Shown: positions 1 through 6,858 of the stretch, one piece after another
Numbering within the stretch: the first letter of the stretch is position 1
Layout of the letters: every line of letters starts with the position of its first letter
Translations under genes and position numbers: made by a program
Notes under the pieces: generated by a model
Told to the model about the DNA's origin: nothing
Database searches by the model: none
Seen by the model: only the letters and a program-made list of their open reading frames with translations
Source of the DNA: Thermoflexales bacterium
GTDB lineage: Bacteria; Chloroflexota; Anaerolineae; Fen-1058
Reading direction: 5' to 3'
Length of the DNA: 17,725 bases
Assembly (NCBI GenBank): GCA_016931085.1
Contig: JAFGFO010000155.1
Span: 1 to 17,725 of the forward strand

Positions 1-289
<289 letters not shown>

Positions 290-293
<4 letters not shown>

Positions 294-1510
294 ACCTGGG
301 AAAAACGTTTCAAGTAGCGTGGGAAGGCTTGACGCTCAACAAAGTGCGCTCGTTCCTGACCACACTGGGCGTCATCATCGGCGTGGCCTCGGTCATCATG
401 ATGCTGGCCGTCAGCGCCGGCGCAGAGGCCGAAATCGCCGACCAGATCAACTCGCTGGGCGCTAACCTGATCATGGTGTCGCAGTCCTTCACCAAGGGCG
501 GCTTTGACCCCAGCCAGTCCCAGGTCGGCCTCAGCTACGCCGACATTGGGGCGATCTCTGAAAACGTGACCGGCATCAACGGCGTCTCGGCCGAGCAATC
601 TACCACCCAGAATATCTCCAGCGACAACGGGAGCTTGGAAGACATCACGGTGCTGGGGACAACGCCCGGCTTTGTGGATGTGCGCGACTACCAGGTGGCG
701 GAGGGGCGCTTTATCACGAACGATGACAATAACAAAGCCAACAAGGCCGTCGTGCTCGGCTCTGACGTCGCCCAAGAACTCTTTGGCAGCCAGTCGGCGG
801 TAGGCCAGTTCATCAAGATCGACACGACCAAGTTCACCGTCGTCGGCGTGATGGAAGCCAAGGGCACGGTGGGCAACACCGATTATGACGGGCAGGTGTA
901 CATCCCCATCCAGGTCGTGTTCAAAAAGTTTACCAGCGCACGCTTCAATCGGGACGAGGTGCGCTTGATCTACGTGTCGGCCGAAAGCAAAGACACCATA
1001 GACAGCGTGATGTCCCAGGTGAGCGCCCTGCTCATCCAACGCCACGAAACCACCGTCGATTCGCCTGGCTTTAGCCTGACGACGCAGGACAGCATCATCG
1101 ACGCGCGGGCCTCGACGACCGAGACCTTCCGCAATCTACTGGGCTGGGTGGCGGCCGTCTCGCTGGTGGTGGGCGGCATCGGCATCATGAACATCATGTT
1201 GGTCAGCGTCACCGAGCGCACGCGCGAGATCGGCCTGCGGCAGGCGCTGGGCGCGCGCCCGGGCGATGTGCAGCGCCAGTTCTTGCTGGAGGCGATCGTG
1301 CTCAGCCTGATCGGCGGGCTGGTAGGTGCCTCGCTCGGCGTAGGCGGCTCGTACTTGTTCAATGCAATCGGCACGATGCGCACGGCCATCGTATGGTCGT
1401 CGGTCCCGCTGGCATTTGGCGCGGCGGCGGCGATCGGCATCTTTTTCGGCTACTACCCGGCCACCAAGGCCGCCCAGTTGGATCCGATCGTGGCGCTGCG
1501 AAGAGATTAG
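290..1510 (+). CDS. ABC transporter permease, MacB/FtsX family
   Basis: Membrane subunit of a MacB-like ABC exporter, 406 aa. The order is typical: a short cytoplasmic N-terminus, a first transmembrane helix at about residues 20-42 (VRSFLTTLGVIIGVASVIMM), an extracytoplasmic MacB_PCD domain at about 45-275, and an FtsX domain with three helices at about 283-400. The cytoplasmic coupling segment reads ERTREIGLRQALGARPGDV, and the protein ends in the family-typical LDPIVALRRD. The start is set by GGAGG at 279-283, six bases before the ATG, and by the 4-base overlap with the ATPase stop. In this family the exported substrate is usually a lipoprotein, peptide, macrolide or envelope component; nothing here identifies it. 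The FxLYD remnant begins directly after the stop codon. Confidence 0.93.
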
Positions 1511-1899
1511 CGAACAACACCTGCTGCTGGAACCAGGCGAAGAATGTCCTTTCAGAATCGAAATGTATGCCAGGGATTACGTCATACCATCTGCACGCCG
1601 AAGGCCGTCCAGCCGGTTATCGCCAGCCGGCCGATCTCGTGTTGAGCGGCTTGAGCGTGACTAACGATGGCGCCGGCAGCGTGCGCATCACAGGCACCGC
1701 CGTCAATCAGAATTCGTATACGGTCAAGGACGCCGCCATTGCCAGGACACTCTTGGACGCCAACGGCCAAATGATGAGCACGGGGTCAACGGTCGTGCCC
1801 GGCGAGCTCGCGGCCGGCGCCAGTGTGTCATTCGACTTGCGCATCGAGTACGCACCCTACGCACGTTACCAATTGCACGCCCAGGCGACGCAAAGTTAA
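1511..1899 (+). pseudogene. Remnant of an FxLYD-like repeat protein (5'-truncated, frameshifted)
   Basis: Two pieces of a repeated extracellular-type beta domain can be read. Frame A, from about 1512, gives LLLEPGEECPFRIEMYARDY. After base 1581 the frame must shift by one to read SYHLHAEGRPAGY and then a whole domain (SGLSVTNDGAGSVRITGTAVN ... LLDANGQMM ... PGELAAGASVSFDLRIEYAPY-ARYQLHAQA) to the TAA at 1897-1899. The end of the first piece (FRIEMYARDY-SYHLHAEG) matches the end of the second (FDLRIEYAPY-ARYQLHAQA), so this was a tandem-domain protein. The pattern fits FxLYD domains, which are common in secreted or lipid-anchored proteins. There is no signal peptide, no ribosome-binding site and no upstream half of the first domain. 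The only in-frame ATG (1567) would give 110 aa without a credible leader. I read it as a decayed fragment; a short expressed ORF from 1567 is the alternative. Confidence 0.55.
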
Positions 1900-1907
1900 A
1901 CAATCCA

Positions 1908-1956
1908 CCTCCCCGAAAGCTTAAGCCGATGAGTACATCGGCCGCTTTCGGGGAGG
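1908..1956. terminator. Two-tier hairpin between convergent genes
   Basis: A 13-bp perfect stem, CCTCCCCGAAAGC (1908-1920) with GCTTTCGGGGAGG (1944-1956), encloses a second 7-bp stem, GCCGATG (1925-1931) with CATCGGC (1936-1942), around the loop AGTA. It lies between the ends of the rightward remnant (1899) and the leftward epimerase gene (1967), so it probably terminates both directions. The minus-strand exit is moderately T-rich (TGGATTGTTT); the plus-strand exit has no good T-tract. Confidence 0.7.
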
Positions 1957-1966
1957 TAAGCCCTCT

Positions 1967-2944
1967 TTAGCGGCCCAGGGCGCGTTGGTCGGCGATGATG
2001 CGATCCATCAGCGCTTCGCGCTCCACGTCGGGTTGGTAAGTGCCGGCCCGCGCCTGAAAATACGAGATCACGCGGGTCATAAACTCGTCGAGCGTCGTGG
2101 GGCAGGTGAAATCGCCCACGACCGACTTGATCTTGCTGTTGTCAAAAACGACCGACCACGTCTTGTCGCCCATCAAGGGGCCTTCCAAGCCCGGATCGTA
2201 ACGGATCAGCGTGTCTGTCGGCACGTGGACCATGTCGGGCTCCACACCCAAGGCCCGCCCGACCGCCAGGCAAATCTCATTCCACATATAGGCGTTGGGG
2301 CTAGTCAGGTGGAAGAAATCGTTCAAGGCCGCGTCGTTGCCCAGCAACTTGACGAACGGCGGGGCAAAATCCGTGCTGTAGGTGATCGTCCACAGGCTCG
2401 TCCCGTCGCCGTGCACGATGACCGGCCGGCCGGTCAGCATGCGGTGGGCGGCGATATCCCCCTCCCCCATCGCCGTGATCACGTGGGTGCGGCTGGTGTG
2501 GCTGGGCCGGACGATGGTATACGGCAGCGCCGATTGCGCCCGCAGCATGCGCTCCATCTCCGTCTTTTTCCGGCTGTACTCCCAGTAGGGGTTATCCAGC
2601 GGCACGTCCTCGGTAATGACGTGGTGGCGCACCGGCTTTTGGTACGCCGAGGCCGTGGAGATGAACACGTACTGGCCGCAGTGGCCACTAAAGAGCCGCA
2701 TGTCGCGCTCGAGGTGTGCCGGCTCGAACAAGTGAAACTGGCACACCACGTCAAAGTGATAGTCAGCCAGACGGAAATAGGCCGCGTCGTCAAAGATATC
2801 GCCCGTGATGAACGTGCACGCGTCGGGCAAGCCGGCGTTGTTGCGGCCGCGATTGTAGACATAGACCTCGTGGCCAGCCTTGACCGATTCGTGAATGCAA
2901 TCGAACGAGATCTCGCCTGTGCCGCCAATATACAAGATTTTCAT
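1967..2944 (-). CDS. NAD-dependent epimerase/dehydratase-like (extended/atypical SDR) protein
   Basis: A 325-aa Rossmann-fold protein of the NAD(P)-dependent epimerase/dehydratase group. The dinucleotide-binding turn is at residues 6-12 (IGGTGEI), followed by a likely cofactor-ribose segment (YVYNRGR). A Ser/Thr cluster (FISTASAY, 94-101) precedes the catalytic-type YxxxK (YSRKK, Y123 and K127). The C-terminal half (for example TIVRPSHTSRTH) forms the variable substrate pocket, so the substrate cannot be named; a sugar nucleotide or a similar metabolite is usual in the family. The start is well fixed: AGGAGG (2950-2955 on the minus strand) lies five bases upstream of the ATG. It is transcribed alone, divergently from the STAS-MDMPI gene, from a promoter at 2992-3020. 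Confidence 0.88.
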   Translation of the reverse strand: MKILYIGGTGEISFDCIHESVKAGHEVYVYNRGRNNAGLPDACTFITGDIFDDAAYFRLADYHFDVVCQFHLFEPAHLERDMRLFSGHCGQYVFISTASAYQKPVRHHVITEDVPLDNPYWEYSRKKTEMERMLRAQSALPYTIVRPSHTSRTHVITAMGEGDIAAHRMLTGRPVIVHGDGTSLWTITYSTDFAPPFVKLLGNDAALNDFFHLTSPNAYMWNEICLAVGRALGVEPDMVHVPTDTLIRYDPGLEGPLMGDKTWSVVFDNSKIKSVVGDFTCPTTLDEFMTRVISYFQARAGTYQPDVEREALMDRIIADQRALGR

Positions 2945-2991
2945 CCTAACCTCCTATGACAATTTTTGAACTTGAGCCCGCACCCATGGGA

Positions 2992-3020
2992 ATTGTAGCA
3001 TGGCTGAAGCGGCAAAGCAA
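2992..3020 (-). promoter_or_regulatory. Predicted sigma70-type promoter of the epimerase-like gene
   Basis: On the minus strand, TTGCTT (3015-3020) and TACAAT (2992-2997) are separated by 17 bp. Transcription would start near 2985, giving a leader of about 40 nt that contains the AGGAGG. It is interleaved with the divergent promoter in the same 144-bp gap, so the two genes may be co-regulated. Confidence 0.5.
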
Positions 3021-3036
3021 GTTCGTAAGGCCGAGA

Positions 3037-3064
3037 TTGACCATTCCGCCAATTAGCGTATAAT
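3037..3064 (+). promoter_or_regulatory. Predicted sigma70-type promoter of the STAS-MDMPI gene
   Basis: TTGACC (3037-3042), a 16-bp spacer and a consensus TATAAT (3059-3064). Transcription would begin near 3071, leaving a leader of about 18 nt with the strong site GGAGGAG (3076-3082) six bases before the ATG at 3089. This is the best promoter in the window and could also serve the carbamoyltransferase module downstream. Confidence 0.65.
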
Positions 3065-3088
3065 CTAGATTGATCGGAGGAGTAAAAG

Positions 3089-4279
3089 ATGGAAATTCAA
3101 GGCGAAACATACCGGATAGCATACGATCCAGATACAAGCACGCTGAGACTTCAAGGCAAGCTCAGGCTGCTCAGAACGCCTCTGTACGAGCCGTTGGTTC
3201 GGCTTCTGGACGAGTTGGTTGACTCCAAGCCCCAGGCACTCACGCTAGACCTGCAGGCGCTCAAGTTTATCAACAGTTCCGGGATCGATCTACTGATCCA
3301 CTTTATCCTCAAGCTGCACAAGAAAACCAACTGCCAACTGACGATGCGTGGGTCGGTACAGGAAAAGTGGCACAGAGGGTTACTGAACAACCTGCAGCGC
3401 TTCGCGCCGGCTGTCCGCCTGGCCATTGAGGACGAGACGACAGCAACGCTCAAGCGGCAAGCCGGGCCTATCATCGTCATCGATCTTTTCCCCGAGATCT
3501 TGGACAAGCTCGTCGAGCTTTTGTCTGGCCTGCCGGCCAATGACTGGAAGAAACCCACAGCCTGCCATGGTTGGTCGGTCAAAGACCTCGCGCTACACCT
3601 GCTGGGCGACGACGTCAGCCTTTTGTCGCGGAAGCGCGACGGATATTCGACTGGCGCACCCGTTCAAGACTGGGACGAGCTGGTCAGCCTGGTTAACGAT
3701 CTGAACACCAAGTGGGTGGAAGGCACGCGACGGCTAAGCCCACGCCTCACGTGTGAGCTGCTCAAAATGACTGGGACGCAGGTGTATGATTATCTCCGAT
3801 CGCTCGACATGCACGCCACCGGCGACGCGGTGAGCTGGGCGGGCCCCGAGCCGGCGCCTGTCTGGCTCGACGTCGCCCGCGAATACACCGAGCGATGGCT
3901 GCACCAACAACACATCCGAGACGCGGTTGCCAGGCCCGGCCTCAAGCAGTCCTGGTACCTGGCACCCGTACTCGACACATTCGTCCGCGCCCTACCCCAC
4001 ACCTACCGCGAGATTCAGGCTGCCGACGGGACGCTCGTGGTCCTGACCATCTCTGGCTCGTCCGGTGGGCGATGGTTTCTTCTGAGAGAAGATGAGCAAT
4101 GGCGACTTTATCTCGACGATCCACGCCCGGCAAACGCCGAGGTCATCATCGACGAGGAAATCGCCTGGAGACTTTTTACGCGCACCATGAGCAAGGACGA
4201 GGCACGCAGCAAGATAGCGATGCTTGGGGACCAAGCGCTGGGGCTGCCGGTCCTGGACATGGTTTCCATCATCGCCTAG
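3089..4279 (+). CDS. STAS-like / MDMPI_N (DinB-fold) / SCP2-like fusion protein
   Basis: A 396-aa soluble protein with three recognisable parts. Residues 1-115 resemble an STAS anti-sigma-antagonist-like domain: a beta strand plus LTLDLQALKFINSSGIDLL, where S63 or S64 sits at the usual phospho-acceptor turn. Residues about 127-280 resemble the metal-binding N-terminal domain of mycothiol-dependent maleylpyruvate isomerase (TIGR03083 type): CHGWSVKDLALHLLGDD contains H170, and the ERWLHQQHIRD helix offers E268, H272 and H275 as further ligands. Residues about 290-396 resemble the SCP2-like C-terminal part (GRWFLL ... MLGDQALGLPVLDMVSIIA). Mycothiol is not expected outside actinobacteria, so isomerase activity should not be assumed. 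The STAS part suggests regulation by a kinase or phosphatase. The start has GGAGGAG at 3076-3082. It lies 34 bases upstream of the SxtK-like gene and may be cotranscribed with it. The domain reading is good; the biochemical role is unknown. Confidence 0.75.
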   Translation: MEIQGETYRIAYDPDTSTLRLQGKLRLLRTPLYEPLVRLLDELVDSKPQALTLDLQALKFINSSGIDLLIHFILKLHKKTNCQLTMRGSVQEKWHRGLLNNLQRFAPAVRLAIEDETTATLKRQAGPIIVIDLFPEILDKLVELLSGLPANDWKKPTACHGWSVKDLALHLLGDDVSLLSRKRDGYSTGAPVQDWDELVSLVNDLNTKWVEGTRRLSPRLTCELLKMTGTQVYDYLRSLDMHATGDAVSWAGPEPAPVWLDVAREYTERWLHQQHIRDAVARPGLKQSWYLAPVLDTFVRALPHTYREIQAADGTLVVLTISGSSGGRWFLLREDEQWRLYLDDPRPANAEVIIDEEIAWRLFTRTMSKDEARSKIAMLGDQALGLPVLDMVSIIA

Positions 4280-4313
4280 CAGGCTGGTAGAGAATATTTT
4301 AATAAGGTTAGCA

Positions 4314-4496
4314 ATGGAAAAAAAGCAAAGTGACTGGGTCGTGCGTTTGGGAATCGTGGGCGAGCTGCTGCAGTTTTTGTGGAAGCGCAAGCTGTGGTGG
4401 CTAATCCCGATGATGGTGGTGTTGGTGCTGTTCTTGATCTTGTTGGTGTCGGCCCAAGGCTCGGCCGTGGCGCCGTTCATCTACACGTTGTTCTAG
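4314..4496 (+). CDS. DUF5989 / SxtK-like small membrane protein
   Basis: A 60-aa protein with a short charged N-terminus (MEKKQSDWVVRLG), an amphipathic stretch ending in a WKRKLWW basic-aromatic patch, one transmembrane helix (residues about 28-46) and the terminal motif APFIYTLF that typifies the DUF5989/SxtK group. Genes of this group, as I recall the family, regularly accompany SxtJ and an O-carbamoyltransferase, as here; their function is unknown. The ATG at 4314 is preferred because AAGG (4304-4307) precedes it and the similarity begins here. An in-frame upstream start at 4224 would run through the end of the previous gene. The inferred role is a membrane anchor or assembly factor for the carbamoylation complex. 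Confidence 0.82.
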   Translation: MEKKQSDWVVRLGIVGELLQFLWKRKLWWLIPMMVVLVLFLILLVSAQGSAVAPFIYTLF

Positions 4497-4524
4497 TAGG
4501 GAGTAAGAAGTAGGGAGTAGGGAG
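4497..4524 (+). repeat. Four heptad repeats (TAGGGAG type) carrying the sxtJ ribosome-binding site
   Basis: The whole gap between the SxtK-like stop (4496) and the SxtJ-like ATG (4526) consists of four 7-base units, TAGGGAG, TAAGAAG, TAGGGAG and TAGGGAG, plus one base. The units supply GGGAG at 4513-4517, eight bases before the ATG, so the repeat acts as the ribosome-binding region. Confidence 0.85.
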
Positions 4525-4525
4525 T

Positions 4526-5035
4526 ATGGATGTGTTGAGCATGCTGGCCCTGGTGCTGCTGACCCTGGTGGGTTATTCCTCCGGGGCGACGCTGGTGGGT
4601 AAGGGGAAAAAGGTGACGCCCGATTTGTCGGACGTGGCGGCGGTGGTGCTCTTGTGGGCGGCGGCCGTGGCGGCGCGCCCGATCCTGGGCAAATGGCTGT
4701 CGATCGGCGTCTGGCTAGGCGTTGGCCTGGTCGTGGGGGCGCTGGGGGTCGCGCTGCGGCAAAGGCGTTATCCGCTCGACAAAGCTGCCGCGCCGCCGGC
4801 CGGCCGTGGGCTGGAGCGGCTGTGGCAAAGCTGGAAGGCATGCAGCCTGCGCTTGGGCAACTACCAGAGCCGCGTGTGGCTGGCCTTGTTTTACTTCCTG
4901 ATCGTCATACCCTTTGGCTTGGGCGTGCGCTTGTTCGTCGATCCGCTGCGCTTGAAAGCGCGCCCGGCCGAGAGCGCCTGGACGGCGCGCGAAAAATCCG
5001 CCGCGGACCTAGAATCCGCCAGGAGCCAGTTTTAA
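4526..5035 (+). CDS. SxtJ-like membrane protein
   Basis: A 169-aa membrane protein. Hydrophobic helices lie at about residues 4-20, 36-53 and 58-78, then an Ala/Pro-rich linker, an amphipathic segment (LERLWQSWKACSLRLGNYQS) and a fourth hydrophobic stretch (WLALFYFLIVIPFGLGVRLF). The signature of the group is the C-terminal P-x-G-x-x-x-R-L...DPL followed by a short aromatic tail, here PFGLGVRLFVDPLRLK and SAWTARE. SxtJ is an uncharacterised protein named from the saxitoxin cluster and found next to sxtI-like carbamoyltransferases. The N-terminal helices are longer than I expect for the family. Its TAA shares one base with the carbamoyltransferase ATG (TAATG), so translation of the two is probably coupled. 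The ribosome-binding site comes from the heptad repeat upstream. Confidence 0.8.
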   Translation: MDVLSMLALVLLTLVGYSSGATLVGKGKKVTPDLSDVAAVVLLWAAAVAARPILGKWLSIGVWLGVGLVVGALGVALRQRRYPLDKAAAPPAGRGLERLWQSWKACSLRLGNYQSRVWLALFYFLIVIPFGLGVRLFVDPLRLKARPAESAWTAREKSAADLESARSQF

Positions 5036-6834
5036 TGCACATTCTCGGTGTCTCTTGTTTTTACCACGATTCGGCTGCGGCGCTCGTTCGAGACGGCGTG
5101 CTCGTCGCCGCCGCCGAGGAAGAGCGCTTTAGCCGCAAAAAGCACGACAACGGCTTTCCGCGCCTGGCGATCGACTTTTGCCTGCGCCAGGCCGGCCTCC
5201 ACGGCGCCGAGCTGGATTACGTCGTTTTTTACGAAAAGCCGCTGGTCAAGTTCGAGCGCGTGTTGATGAGCGCGATGGGCACAGTGCCACGCTCGTGGCG
5301 GGTCTTTGGCGAGGCGATGATCAACTATGCCGACGAAAAGTTGTGGATCAAGAGCATCTTGATGCGCGAACTGGGCCTGGCCGCCAACAGGGTCCTCTTT
5401 ACCGACCACCACGTCTCGCACGCCGCCAGCGCCATGTTCGCCTCGCCCTTCGAGCAGGCCGCCATCCTCACCGTGGATGGCGTGGGCGAGTGGACGACGG
5501 GCGCTATCGGCAAAGGGACAGCCAACTGGGACGGCCGGGCGGGAGGAGGCAAGAACGCTATCGAGCTGTGGCAAGAGCTGCGTTTCCCCCATTCGGTCGG
5601 CTTGCTGTACTCGGCTTTCACCGCCTACCTGGGCTTTGAGGTGAACGAGGGCGAGTACAAGGTGATGGGCATGGCACCCTACGGCCAGCCGCGTTACGTG
5701 GACCAGGTGCACCAGGTGGTGCGCCTGGCCCAGGACGGCAGCATCGAGATCAACCTGGATTATTTTTCTTACCACCATTCGGCCACCCAGACCTACAATG
5801 CCCGCTTCGTGGAGCTGTTTGGTCCAGCCAGGAAGCCAGAAAGCGAGTTTTTTACACTGACGACCCACCCGGCCAGGAATCACCCCCGCTGGGACGAGCG
5901 GGCGGCGGCCGAGAGCCAGCGTTTTGCCGACGTCGCGGCCAGCATCCAGGTCGTGACCGAGGAGATTATCCTGCGGATGGCCCAGACGGCCCACGAAAAA
6001 ACCGGGCTGGACAAGCTGGTGATGGCCGGCGGCGTGGCGCTCAACAGCGTGGCCAACGGCCGCCTGATGCGCGAGTCCGCCTTCAAGGACATCTACATCC
6101 AGCCGGCCGCCGGCGATTCGGGTGGGGCATTAGGCGCGGCGTTGTATGCCTACCACGTCTTGCTTGGCCGCCCGCGCTGCTTTGTGCAGGAGCACAATTA
6201 CTGGGGCGAGGAGTACAGCGAGGAACAGATGGAGCAGGCCATCCAGGCGCGCGGCTTCCCCTACGAGCGCATCGATGACACCGAGCGCTTGCTGGATCGC
6301 GCTGTGGATACCATGCTGGCCGGCAAGGTGATCGGCTGGTTCTATGGGCGTTTCGAGTGGGGGCCGCGCGCGTTGGGCAACCGCAGCATCCTGGCCGACC
6401 CACGCCGGGCAGAGATGAAGGACATCGTCAACACCAAGATCAAGTTCCGCGAGCCTTTCCGCCCCTTTGCGCCGGTGATCCCGGAGGAGCGGGCGGCCGA
6501 ATATTTCACCACACCTGGCCTGGACAAGCAGTACCCACCGCGTTTTATGTTGGTCGTCTCACCCTTCAGGGAAGAGGTGCGCGAGCGAGTGCAGGCTGTC
6601 TGCCACGCCGGGGGAACCGGGCGGATGCAAACCGTCCGTCGCGAGTGGAACCCGGCCTACTACCGCCTGGTCGAAAAGTTTGGCCAGGCGACCGGCGTGC
6701 CCGTGCTGATGAACACCAGTTTTAATCTACGCGGCGAGCCGATCGTGACCACGCCGTTGGACGCGCTCAAGACCTTTGGCAACAGCGGCATCGATCGGCT
6801 GGCAATGGGTCCTTTTTGGGTGGGTAAACCGTAG
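5035..6834 (+). CDS. O-carbamoyltransferase, NodU/CmcH/TobZ/SxtI family
   Basis: A 599-aa enzyme that, by family, transfers a carbamoyl group from carbamoyl phosphate to a hydroxyl through a carbamoyl-adenylate. The N-terminal Kae1-like domain (1 to about 350) starts with MHILGVSCFYHDSAAALV and AEEERFSRKKHD. Its metal-binding motif is DHHVSHAASA (124-133, His 125, 126 and 129), followed by ILTVDGVGEW (145-153) and EVNEGEYKVMGMAPYG. MAGGVALNSVANGRL closes the fold. The C-terminal YrdC-like domain (about 420-595) carries GRFEWGPRALGNRSILADPR, KFREPFRPFAPVI and MNTSFNLRGEPIV. The length is normal. The true start is the ATG at 5035, where similarity begins; AGGAG (5021-5025) precedes it and the ATG overlaps the SxtJ stop. 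A longer frame open from 4654 is a shadow of sxtJ. The acceptor molecule is unknown. The stop codon lies inside the palindromic repeat at 6831-6858. Confidence 0.92.
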   Translation: MHILGVSCFYHDSAAALVRDGVLVAAAEEERFSRKKHDNGFPRLAIDFCLRQAGLHGAELDYVVFYEKPLVKFERVLMSAMGTVPRSWRVFGEAMINYADEKLWIKSILMRELGLAANRVLFTDHHVSHAASAMFASPFEQAAILTVDGVGEWTTGAIGKGTANWDGRAGGGKNAIELWQELRFPHSVGLLYSAFTAYLGFEVNEGEYKVMGMAPYGQPRYVDQVHQVVRLAQDGSIEINLDYFSYHHSATQTYNARFVELFGPARKPESEFFTLTTHPARNHPRWDERAAAESQRFADVAASIQVVTEEIILRMAQTAHEKTGLDKLVMAGGVALNSVANGRLMRESAFKDIYIQPAAGDSGGALGAALYAYHVLLGRPRCFVQEHNYWGEEYSEEQMEQAIQARGFPYERIDDTERLLDRAVDTMLAGKVIGWFYGRFEWGPRALGNRSILADPRRAEMKDIVNTKIKFREPFRPFAPVIPEERAAEYFTTPGLDKQYPPRFMLVVSPFREEVRERVQAVCHAGGTGRMQTVRREWNPAYYRLVEKFGQATGVPVLMNTSFNLRGEPIVTTPLDALKTFGNSGIDRLAMGPFWVGKP

Positions 6835-6858
6835 GGGCGGGTTTGAAACCCGCCCTAC
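6831..6858. repeat. GTAGGGG...CCCTAC palindrome at the stops of two convergent genes
   Basis: A near-perfect palindrome: left arm GTAGGGGCGGGTTT (6831-6844), single-base loop G, right arm AAACCCGCCCTAC (6846-6858), with one bulged G. It contains TAG at 6832-6834, the carbamoyltransferase stop, and CTA at 6855-6857, which is the TAG stop of the minus-strand deaminase. A strong GC hairpin here can act as a bidirectional terminator or 3'-end stabiliser, although neither exit has a T-tract. A related element lies at 17666-17721. Confidence 0.8.

Noticed and set aside
3467..4279. True mycothiol-dependent maleylpyruvate isomerase
   Set aside because: Only the fold and likely metal ligands are seen; there is no aromatic-degradation gene nearby and mycothiol is not expected in this kind of organism.
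4276..4286. CTAGCAGGCTG shared with 17639-17649 as insertion-element ends
   Set aside because: An 11-base match is expected many times by chance in 17.7 kb, and the flanks do not match.
4654..5034. N-terminal extension of the carbamoyltransferase (open frame from 4654)
   Set aside because: It overlaps sxtJ in another frame, has a low-complexity Gly/Arg/Ala composition, and family similarity begins exactly at the ATG at 5035, which has its own ribosome-binding site.
5032..5994. Minus-strand open frame (320 codons) opposite the carbamoyltransferase
   Set aside because: Antisense shadow rich in His/Arg/Gly with no recognisable domain. Similar shadows opposite the permease, epimerase, secA and GH43 genes were dropped for the same reason.
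4314..6834. Saxitoxin biosynthesis cluster
   Set aside because: Only the I-J-K-like trio is present; no polyketide-like SxtA, amidinotransferase or tailoring oxygenase is in the window, and carbamoyltransferases act in many pathways.
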